DNA from: Chloroflexota bacterium
GTDB taxonomy: Bacteria > Chloroflexota > UBA6077
DNA: 26,483 nucleotides
Assembly (NCBI GenBank): GCA_021788565.1
Contig: JAJYKO010000001.1
Location: forward strand, 1 to 26,483
Reading direction: 5' to 3'
Shown here: positions 17,175 to 23,065 of the stretch, piece by piece
Position numbering within the stretch: position 1 is the first letter of the stretch
Layout of the letters: each line of letters begins with the position of its first letter
Made by a program: the position numbers and the translations under genes
The notes under the pieces: model-generated
What the model saw: only the letters and a program-made list of their open reading frames with translations
Databases searched by the model: none
What the model was told of the DNA's origin: nothing

Positions 17175-18680
17175 CTATGCCATGGCAGGCTCCTCGCCCG
17201 CCCGTAGCTTCCGAAAGTTCTGGAAGATCGGCAGGCCCAGCGAGACGAACGCTGCCAGCAGCAGCACCAGTGAGATCGGCCGGGTGAAGAAGATGGACGG
17301 ATCGTTCTGTGACATCGCCAGCGATTGGCGTAGCGACCTCTCCAGCATTTCGCCCAGCACGAGGGCCAGCACCAGGGGTGCCACCGGGAACTCGAACTTC
17401 TTGAAGATGTACCCGAGGATCCCGAAGACGAACATAGCGGCTATGTCGAACATACTGTTATTCACGCTGTAGACGCCGATCATGGACACCACCACGATGA
17501 TCGGCACCAGCACCGAATAGGGAAGCCGCAGGATCGCCACGAACAGCGGCACCAGCGGCATGTTCAGGATCAGCAGCACGACGTTGCCTATGTACATACT
17601 GGCGATCAGACCCCAAACGAACTCCGGGTTCTCGGTGAACAGCAGCGGACCTGGGCGCAGCCCGTGGATCATCAGGGCGCCGAGCATGACGGCCGTCGCG
17701 CCCGAGCCGGGGATGCCGAGGGTGATCAGGTGCAGGATCGCTCCCGCCGTCGCCGCGTTGTTGGCGGCCTCCGGAGCGGCCACGCCCTTTATCTCGCCGG
17801 TGCCGAATGTCTCCGGATGCTTGGAGACCTTACGCTCGATAAAATAGGCTATGAAGGACGAGATAGTGGCGCCTGCGCCGGGTAGCGCCCCCATCAGGAA
17901 ACCGATTAGTCCACCTCGCGCCCAGGCGCCCGCGGAGTTCTTCCAGTCCTGTTTGGTGAGGATCATCTCACGCAAGCTGTACTTCCCGAAGTTCATCGCC
18001 ACCACGGTCTCGGCCTCGATCAGTAGCTCGCCGATGGCGAAGAGGCCCACGGCAGCTGGGATGAAGTCGATGCCGTTCAGGAACATGAAGTTGCCGAAGG
18101 TGAAGCGGGCGGCTCCCGCCAGCGGATCGGTTCCAACCGCGGCGAAGAACAGGCCGAGCGTCACCATTATCAGGGCCTTGACTGTAGATCCCTCGCCCAT
18201 GGCCGAAAGGCAGGTGAGTCCGAGGAACATCAGCGCGAAGTACTCGGGTGGCCCGAAGCTGAGGGCGAAGTTCGCCAGGGGCGGCCCGATCAGCATGATC
18301 GCCAGCACCCCAAGGGTGCCCCATATGAAGGAGCCGATCTGGGCTACCGCGAGCGCCTTGCCGGCCTGCCCTTTCTTGGCCATGGCGTACCCATCGATGC
18401 AGGTCATGACGGACGCGGATTCCCCGGGGAGATTTACCAGCACAGAGGTTATGGTGCCGCCGTACATGCAGCCGTAGTAGACGGCGCACATCAGGATCAG
18501 GGATGTGGTGGCGTCGTAGTTGAAGCTGACGGGCACCAGCATGGCGATTCCGGCGCTGGCGCCGATGCCGGGCATCGCCCCGACGATCGTGCCGATGAAG
18601 GCTCCCAGGAAGGCGGCCGCCAGGTTCTGCCACGTCAGCGCCACCGAAAAGCCCATCATCAGGTTAGAGAAGTTGTCCAA
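17175..18680 (-). CDS. tctA: Tripartite tricarboxylate transporter large membrane subunit TctA
   Basis: A 501-residue polytopic membrane protein with the TctA glycine-rich motif near the N-terminus (GAFIGTIVGAMPGIGASAGIA). A second inverted-repeat motif lies near the middle (GALPGAGATISSFIAYFIE), and GIPGSGATAVMLGALMIHGLRPGP follows. It forms the secondary, ion-driven channel for substrate handed over by TctC. The reading frame starts at a TTG at 18680, 27 nt after tctB, with only a weak GGGAG upstream; an ATG at codon 8 or 9 is an alternative. It is last in tctCBA, ending before the 44-bp palindrome. Confidence 0.94.
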   Translation of the reverse strand: MDNFSNLMMGFSVALTWQNLAAAFLGAFIGTIVGAMPGIGASAGIAMLVPVSFNYDATTSLILMCAVYYGCMYGGTITSVLVNLPGESASVMTCIDGYAMAKKGQAGKALAVAQIGSFIWGTLGVLAIMLIGPPLANFALSFGPPEYFALMFLGLTCLSAMGEGSTVKALIMVTLGLFFAAVGTDPLAGAARFTFGNFMFLNGIDFIPAAVGLFAIGELLIEAETVVAMNFGKYSLREMILTKQDWKNSAGAWARGGLIGFLMGALPGAGATISSFIAYFIERKVSKHPETFGTGEIKGVAAPEAANNAATAGAILHLITLGIPGSGATAVMLGALMIHGLRPGPLLFTENPEFVWGLIASMYIGNVVLLILNMPLVPLFVAILRLPYSVLVPIIVVVSMIGVYSVNNSMFDIAAMFVFGILGYIFKKFEFPVAPLVLALVLGEMLERSLRQSLAMSQNDPSIFFTRPISLVLLLAAFVSLGLPIFQNFRKLRAGEEPAMA

Positions 18681-18707
18681 GGATTCTTCGCTCCCTTCTC
18701 GGTAGAC

Positions 18708-19163
18708 TCAGATGCCGAAGATGCCCGTGGGCAGGGGCACTTCGAGGAACCCGGCGAACCCCTGGTAGAACAAACCGGTAAGTACAGCCGAAACCACGAG
18801 CCGCGTGTACCAGCGAAACTTGGACATGACTGTAATGGTGTAGAACGCGTACAGGAAGGTGAGGATTGGGTAGCCGATGACCTCCAGCAGGGACACGTAG
18901 AAGAACAGCCCCACGACCATCGTGATGACCCGCCTGGCCCCGGCGCGGTCTGGCAGCCAATCCGGGGGCGTAACTCCCGAGCTACGCCAGGTGTTGACGA
19001 ACATGATGGCCGATAGAATCACCAGCATGACTCCCACCAGGTTCGGCAGGAACTCCGGGCCCGGCCCGGCGATGGACAGATGGGGCAACATGGTGGCCTG
19101 CCACAGAACCCACCACCCCATCACGAACAGGAAAGCCGAGATTATCAGCTCGCCCTTTTTCAT
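18708..19163 (-). CDS. tctB: Tripartite tricarboxylate transporter small membrane subunit TctB
   Basis: 151 residues with four hydrophobic segments: about 7-27, 40-60, 80-110 and 120-145. It starts MKKGELIISAFLFVMGWWVL, then has GPGPEFLPNLVGVMLVILS, the typical TctB pattern. The ATG at 19163 has GGAGG 8 nt upstream. Its position between tctC and tctA confirms the call. The family role is as accessory membrane subunit to TctA. Confidence 0.9.
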   Translation of the reverse strand: MKKGELIISAFLFVMGWWVLWQATMLPHLSIAGPGPEFLPNLVGVMLVILSAIMFVNTWRSSGVTPPDWLPDRAGARRVITMVVGLFFYVSLLEVIGYPILTFLYAFYTITVMSKFRWYTRLVVSAVLTGLFYQGFAGFLEVPLPTGIFGI

Positions 19164-19183
19164 CCAGGGAACCTCCAGAGAGT

Positions 19184-19213
19184 GGCTCGGAGGGTGGCCT
19201 CACCCCCCGAGCC
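19184..19213 (-). terminator. Intercistronic hairpin between tctC and tctB
   Basis: Arms GGCTCGG-A-GGGTG (19184-19196) and CACCC-C-CCGAGCC (19201-19213) form a 12-bp stem with one mismatch and a 4-nt GCCT loop, just after the tctC stop. It probably stabilises the tctC message or attenuates tctBA so that binding protein is in excess. The same arrangement follows the Liv-type binding-protein gene at 5230-5268. Confidence 0.6.
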
Positions 19214-19223
19214 GCCAGGTTTC

Positions 19224-20297
19224 CTACTTCTTCTCGACCAGGCCCAACTCGTTGATCAGGGCCTTGATGTTGGTATAGGTGTCGGCAACGTACTTGTCGA
19301 GGGTGGCGCCCTCCATCCAGTCCTCGCTCTGGTCGTTGGTGGAGATGTAATTCTTCCAGCCGGAGGTCTGGGTCATCTTCTTCAGCATGCCTGCGTAGTA
19401 GTCGCGCACGCCGGCGGGGAGTGCGGCAGGTGCGGCGATCATGCGGGTCTGCTGGTAGAGAATGTCGATCCCGGTTTCCTTGAGGGTCGGGATGTCCTTG
19501 TAGTTGGCCAGCCGCTGATCGCCAGAGCTGACCAGGGCTCGGACCTTGCCCGCCTTCACCTGGGCCATCACCTCACCCGGGTTGCCACTGGCCACGTCCA
19601 CGTGACCGCCCAGCACCTCGGTCACCACGTCCCCGCCACCCGGGCTGGGGATGAAGTTGAACTGGGTGCCCGTCGCCTTCGCGAACTTGCTGTAGAAGAT
19701 GTGGTCGTCGGAGCCGACGTTGGTGCCGCCCCACAGCATCTTCCCAGGGTTCTTCTTCGCGGCGTCGATAACGTCCTGGACCGTCTTATAGGGCGAGTCC
19801 TGCTTCACGTAGATGAAGAAGAAATCGTCCGAGAGCCTGGCCAGCATGGTGAAGTCCTTCACCGGGTCCAGCGGTACCTGGCCTCGGGCAGGGGTGGTGA
19901 AGAAGGAGGTGGTTGCCGTCAGCCAGGTGTAGGGATCACCCTTCTTACTGGCGACGTAGGCGAAGGCCACGGCCCCGCTTCCACCAACCTTGTTTTCGAC
20001 GGCGATGTTGCGGGGGTATAGCTTATTCTCGCTGATCACCTTCTCCATGGTGCGGGCCTGGATATCGCTACCTCCACCCGCGGAGGCGTGCACTATGAAG
20101 TTGAGGTTGCTGGTGGGCGTCCAGGCGGAGGCGGCAGCCTGGGCAGCGGTGGGGGCGGGAGCCGCGGGTGCGGCGGTGGCGGCGGGTTTGGCCGGAGCAG
20201 CCGTAGGGGCCGGCGCAGGTGCAGCGCTGCTGCAGGCTGATGCCACAAGGACGAATGCCAGAGCGAGGACAGGCAATGCCAGGAATCTTCCCTTCAT
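19224..20297 (-). CDS. tctC: Tripartite tricarboxylate transporter substrate-binding lipoprotein TctC (Bug family)
   Basis: 357 residues. A lipoprotein signal ends at the lipobox ASAC (Cys22), followed by an Ala/Pro linker to about 55. A Bug/TctC fold follows: LNFIVHASAGGGSDIQARTM near the start, ENKVGGSGAVAFAYVA, DFTMLARL, and GGHVDVASGNPGEVMAQVKAGKVRALV. Bug proteins bind carboxylates such as citrate, malonate, terephthalate or amino acids through two beta-alpha loops. The exact ligand is not readable. The chosen ATG at 20297 begins the hydrophobic leader and has AAAGGGTGAT upstream; the frame extends ten codons farther. It is first in the tctCBA operon. Confidence 0.92.
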   Translation of the reverse strand: MKGRFLALPVLALAFVLVASACSSAAPAPAPTAAPAKPAATAAPAAPAPTAAQAAASAWTPTSNLNFIVHASAGGGSDIQARTMEKVISENKLYPRNIAVENKVGGSGAVAFAYVASKKGDPYTWLTATTSFFTTPARGQVPLDPVKDFTMLARLSDDFFFIYVKQDSPYKTVQDVIDAAKKNPGKMLWGGTNVGSDDHIFYSKFAKATGTQFNFIPSPGGGDVVTEVLGGHVDVASGNPGEVMAQVKAGKVRALVSSGDQRLANYKDIPTLKETGIDILYQQTRMIAAPAALPAGVRDYYAGMLKKMTQTSGWKNYISTNDQSEDWMEGATLDKYVADTYTNIKALINELGLVEKK

Positions 20298-20500
20298 GGA
20301 AATCACCCTTTCACAATTCAGAGCCATTCATCATTGTTCGGGACGGTCGTGGGTTTCTGCCGGAGCCGAACGAACTGGATCACACCCCGGCCAGCGCCAT
20401 CGCTGGGCTTACAGCCAGATCCTCTGGCGGCCCTAGCTCGACAAGTACCCCTGTGAAGTCCTCTGTTATCCGGCCTGCAGGCCATCACCCCCTCTCGAGT
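20298..20500 (-). other. Upstream region of tctC
   Basis: No gene is seen. The stretch must hold the tctC promoter, but no strong -35/-10 pair stands out on the minus strand. A 12-bp palindrome GGCCTGCAGGCC lies at 20472-20483. The heptamer-array element starts at 20501. Confidence 0.4.
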
Positions 20501-20625
20501 AGCTATTAGCCATTAGCGATTAGCAATTAGCCGTTAGCTATCAGCAGCTGCATTACGCCCATGAGCGTCCATCAAGAGCTAATAACCAATTTCTAGTCGC
20601 TAATTTCTAATTGCTAATAGCTAGT
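20501..20625. repeat. Heptamer-array inverted element A (7 + 7 units)
   Basis: The left array (20501-20549) is seven back-to-back 7-nt units: AGCTATT, AGCCATT, AGCGATT, AGCAATT, AGCCGTT, AGCTATC, AGCAGCT. After a 27-nt spacer the right array (20577-20625) has seven units in the opposite sense: AGCTAAT, AACCAAT, TTCTAGT, CGCTAAT, TTCTAAT, TGCTAAT, AGCTAGT. The outer ends pair perfectly over about 10 bp and the rest imperfectly. The stop codon of the upstream minus-strand gene (20607-20609) lies inside the right array. The element resembles in style the degenerate heptanucleotide repeats (STRR) known in cyanobacteria, but is arranged as two facing arrays. Confidence 0.75.
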
Positions 20626-21257
20626 TGCTGCAACAGCGCGGCCGCCCGCTCCGTGTTGAAGCACCCGCAGGCACACGGCCTCGCTATCTCCTTGGCCGCC
20701 GCCTGGGCGGTCGTCTTCCCCGCCTTGATGTCCGCTACCGCTTTCTTCACGAGGTTTGCGGAGGTCATCGCGTGGCCGCACATGCTCGTGATCTCCAGGA
20801 TCTCCATCTTCGGCAAGAGCTCCTTCTTCCCCCACACCCCCATCGAGTAGCTGATGGTATGGGGGGCGAGGCCGATCTCGTCGCAGGTGTCGAATACCCT
20901 GTCGATCAGCCCGCTCACCGTGATGCTTATTCCGAAGTCCTTCTCCTTCAACTCGGAGAGCACTTCCTTCAGCTTCTCCTGGCTGTCGTACACCGACAGC
21001 ACGAAGCCGTTGGGTTTCAGCCCAGCTTTTATCTGCTCGGCTGTCAGGTCGTGGGCGTATGTGCCGGGCACGTAGATGCTACCCATGTTCACCGGATCGT
21101 TACTCGCCATGACGTCGGAGATGCCCCGTAGCCTCTTCACGGCGGATGTCTTGCTCTCCTCGGTCTGCAGGTCGAACTGGCGAGCCACCAGCGCCAGCAC
21201 GCTGTAGTCTTTCTCCAGGGACTCCACCGAGCCCTGCCGATGCAGCGTATGTGTCAT
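20607..21257 (-). CDS. Unrecognised Cys-rich protein with C-terminal PCACGCFN motif
   Basis: 216 residues, soluble, with no signal peptide. I do not recognise the family. The N-terminal two thirds look like an alpha/beta domain (GFVLSVYDSQEKLKEVL, DFGISITVSGLIDRVFDTC). The C-terminal third carries a likely metal or redox site: C160-G-H162 (TSMCGHAM) and C195, C197, C199 (RPCACGCFN), with C125 also present. The ATG at 21257 has GGAGGAG upstream. It is the second gene after the ferredoxin-like gene at 21340-22065, separated by heptamer element C. The two are probably co-transcribed and may act as one Fe-S redox or assembly unit, which is inference. The last codons (QLAISN) derive from heptamer element A. 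Confidence 0.75.
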   Translation of the reverse strand: MTHTLHRQGSVESLEKDYSVLALVARQFDLQTEESKTSAVKRLRGISDVMASNDPVNMGSIYVPGTYAHDLTAEQIKAGLKPNGFVLSVYDSQEKLKEVLSELKEKDFGISITVSGLIDRVFDTCDEIGLAPHTISYSMGVWGKKELLPKMEILEITSMCGHAMTSANLVKKAVADIKAGKTTAQAAAKEIARPCACGCFNTERAAALLQQLAISN

Positions 21258-21266
21258 CTCTCCTCC

Positions 21267-21338
21267 AGGGATGAGGGATCAGGGTGTGGGGATCAGGAGA
21301 CCGACTGCCGTTCCCTGTCCCCTACCCCCGGTCCCCGA
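21267..21338. repeat. Heptamer-array inverted element C (5 + 4 units, G/C-rich type)
   Basis: This fills the gap between the ferredoxin-like gene stop (21340) and the next start (21257). The left array is AGGGATG, AGGGATC, AGGGTGT, GGGGATC, AGGAGAC (21267-21301). After 9 nt the right array is TTCCCTG, TCCCCTA, CCCCCGG, TCCCCGA (21311-21338). It has the same facing-array, 7-nt-period design as elements A and B but a different unit (consensus AGGGATC). The ribosome binding site GGAGGAG of the next gene abuts the array end. Confidence 0.65.
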
Positions 21339-21339
21339 A

Positions 21340-22065
21340 CTAGTCGTTGACTAGGGGCCGGCCGAGGCCGACATTGATCTTGGCGTTGGGTCGCGGCGTA
21401 AGGCCCATCTGCTGCAGATATGGTAGGACGGGAACGCTTCTGTCCTCGTTCACACGGGACATCACCGCCACCGTGAATACCGTGCCCACCTCCTGCTCCA
21501 ACTCCTTGAGGGCCTGCATGACCCGCGGCGTCTTGTCCAGCTCCGTTATGAACTCGACCACCAGGGAGAGCACCCTCTCGCCCTTTATCTCGTCCCTCAG
21601 CTCGCCGGTTGCCGGGTCCTTCAGATGGGGCCAGATGGGGTTCTTCTGCTCGAACTCCACGCCGATGGAGGCGACTTTCTTCGTGACCTTCTCGACGTCC
21701 ACGAAGCTCGTCGAGATCCCGGGCCTGCCAAGCTCGATGCCGAAGCCAACCTGTCCTCTTTTGACACGGCCGGTTCGGTCGTTGGTCTTACACTCCTCGG
21801 TGCCGCGTCCAGCACCCATGGTTACGGGCGAGACGGCGATCGGATCCGAGAAGTAGCGTCTGAGTCCCCTGGGGAAGCCCAACTCCTCCGCGGAGAGCTG
21901 GATCATGGAGTCGCTGGCGCAGGAGAAGACCCGAGTGCAGACCCCGCACTCGACGCACTCGTCCTGATCGGCGGCGGCTATGCCATCCACCAGCTCTATG
22001 GCACCTACAGGACAGTAGGGGAGGCATTCCCCGCAACCGGTGCACGTGACCTCGTCAACCCGCAT
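21340..22065 (-). CDS. Ferredoxin-like protein with two Fe-S motifs and an unassigned C-terminal domain
   Basis: 241 residues. The N-terminus is a two-cluster ferredoxin domain: C8-x2-C11-x2-C14-x3-C18-P ([12 protein letters not shown]), a canonical [4Fe-4S] site, and C37-x2-C40-x2-C43-x5-C49, whose last spacing is longer than the canonical x3. Residues 60-240 are soluble and not recognised. They include a possible ferredoxin-fold alpha/beta part ([27 protein letters not shown]) and one further Cys, C92. The ATG at 22065 has TTGGAGGG upstream. It heads a two-gene operon with the Cys-rich 216-residue protein and has a strong promoter about 220 bp upstream. It probably carries electrons or holds a cluster for its partner. 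Confidence 0.8.
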   Translation of the reverse strand: MRVDEVTCTGCGECLPYCPVGAIELVDGIAAADQDECVECGVCTRVFSCASDSMIQLSAEELGFPRGLRRYFSDPIAVSPVTMGAGRGTEECKTNDRTGRVKRGQVGFGIELGRPGISTSFVDVEKVTKKVASIGVEFEQKNPIWPHLKDPATGELRDEIKGERVLSLVVEFITELDKTPRVMQALKELEQEVGTVFTVAVMSRVNEDRSVPVLPYLQQMGLTPRPNAKINVGLGRPLVND

Positions 22066-22077
22066 GTGAACCCTCCA

Positions 22078-22276
22078 AGAGTGAGCGTTTAGACTTCCAC
22101 GTCGCAGTTGTGGACGCCGGCATATGCTCGAATTACCAAGCCACCCGTGGAGATACTCGAGACGATGCGAGGTGGCAGGACAAGGACGGTACAGGCGAAT
22201 GGAACAGCAGGGATCGCGCGCACTGGGCGGGAATACGAAGAAACATCCCGCCTAGTGGGATATAGTCCCGTAAACA
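22078..22276 (-). other. About 200-nt structured leader of the ferredoxin-like operon
   Basis: The region between the predicted transcription start (about 22276) and the ribosome binding site of the ferredoxin-like gene. It contains a stem of 12 positions with one G-U pair: CACTGGGCGGGA at 22221-22232 against TCCCGCCTAGTG at 22246-22257, loop 13 nt. A smaller GGGA/TCCC pair lies nearby (22258-22269). It also holds an open 62-codon frame starting with GTG at 22277. No known riboswitch class is recognised. Confidence 0.4.
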
Positions 22277-22282
22277 CGAGGT

Positions 22283-22310
22283 ATTATACGCAAGTATGCA
22301 CGTAAGTCAA
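22283..22310 (-). promoter_or_regulatory. Sigma70-type promoter of the ferredoxin-like operon
   Basis: Minus-strand TTGACT (22305-22310), a 16-bp spacer and a perfect TATAAT (22283-22288). It is the best promoter match in the window. Transcription should start near 22276 and run through the ferredoxin-like and Cys-rich genes. Confidence 0.75.
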
Positions 22311-22458
22311 CACAATTAGTTAATAATGGTCACGATTAGGTAGCTGAAGTCGGGCCGGCCGCAAGCGGCATCTTGAAGCGCGTAGACCCGGCATGCTCCT
22401 TGCAGCAGCCGACGCTGTGGACCACTGACACACGCCATCTATCAAGGAGGATTGCGTT

Positions 22459-22947
22459 ATGGCCGGCACCCTGGAGGTGGGCGATCGGGCGCCCAATTTT
22501 GCTCTTCCACAGACCCGATACGAGAAGGTCAGCCTCAGCGATACCCTGAACAACGGCAAGGCCGTTCTGGTTTTCTATTTCCTGGATTTCAGCGGTGCTT
22601 GAAGGAACGAACTGTCTCAGTTTAGAGACAAGGCGGCGGACTTCGAGCAGGCGGGTGTGCAGATCCTCGCCATCAGTGTAGACAGCTTCTTCTGTCACCA
22701 GGCGTTCGCCAAGGAGTTGGACGTCAAGTATCCTCTGCTCAGCGATTTCAACCGAGAGGCGATTCCAAACTACGCGGGCTTTTACGACAACGCCCTCGGG
22801 CTTATCAAGGGAGCCGGCCGGAGGGCAGTCTACGTGGTGGACCGCTCCGGCATCGTCCGATACAAGTGGGTTGGCCCTGCCGACGATCCGGGCGTGCTAC
22901 CCAACGTCAACGAGGTGCTGGAGGCCACCAGGGCTATCCCTGCCTGA
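22459..22947 (+). CDS. Peroxiredoxin with selenocysteine at the peroxidatic position (in-frame TGA read as Sec)
   Basis: Read through one TGA, this is a 162-residue thioredoxin-fold AhpC/TSA-type peroxiredoxin. AAGGAGG lies 8 nt before the ATG. The sequence runs LEVGDRAPNFALPQ, then VLVFYFLDFSGA, TGA (codon 48, 22600-22602), RNELSQFRDKAADF, then ILAISVDS, FAKELDVKYPLLSD, and RRAVYVVDRSGIVRY. Peroxiredoxins reduce peroxides through a Cys in the (T/S)-x2-C block; here that Cys codon is exactly the TGA. Conservation is intact on both sides with no other lesion. C79 (SFFCHQAF) could act as resolving Cys, as in alpha3-type PrxQ/BCP enzymes. The usual Pro seven residues before the catalytic position is Phe. 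The alternative reading is a pseudogene by C-to-stop mutation. It would need selA, selB, selC and selD elsewhere. Confidence 0.82.
22603..22630 (+). promoter_or_regulatory. Candidate bacterial SECIS hairpin
   Basis: A perfect 6-bp stem TGTCTC (22613-22618) with GAGACA (22625-22630) encloses loop AGTTTA. It starts 10 nt after the TGA codon. The E. coli fdhF element has its upper hairpin about 11 nt after UGA, and bacterial SECIS loops carry a G (often GU) at the start; here the loop has G22620-T22621. It lies within the coding sequence, as bacterial SECIS elements do. Confidence 0.65.
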
Positions 22948-22991
22948 AGCGCTCCGCGCAGTCTGCCTCTTTGCGAGGCAAGCGAAAATAG

Positions 22992-23025
22992 GAGGTGGGG
23001 CCGGAACAGGTTCCGGCCCCACCTC
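22992..23025. terminator. Hairpin terminator between convergent peroxiredoxin and gltD
   Basis: Perfect 16-bp arms GAGGTGGGGCCGGAAC (22992-23007) and the complement (23010-23025) with a 2-nt centre. In the minus direction (gltD transcript) the stem is followed by TATTTTCG, a short U-rich run, so it can serve as intrinsic terminator for gltBD. It can also end the peroxiredoxin transcript. Confidence 0.75.
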
Positions 23026-23065
23026 GGTCGATGAGGGTCGAGGTCGCGGTGAATTCTACGGTCCC

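Noticed and set aside
20472..20483. GGCCTGCAGGCC palindrome as an operator
   Set aside because: A 12-bp GC-rich palindrome is expected by chance now and then, and it is far from any identified promoter element.
20501..20625. CRISPR array
   Set aside because: The repeats are 7 nt, contiguous, degenerate and facing. There are no 25-40 nt repeats with unique spacers and no cas genes.
22108..22305. A 65-codon plus-strand frame in the divergent spacer
   Set aside because: No ribosome binding site, and it runs across the minus-strand promoter. No family resemblance was seen.
22657..22947. A stand-alone 96-codon gene for a peroxiredoxin C-terminal part
   Set aside because: The same frame continues upstream through the TGA to an ATG with AAGGAGG and the complete N-terminal peroxiredoxin sequence, so this is only the part after the Sec codon.
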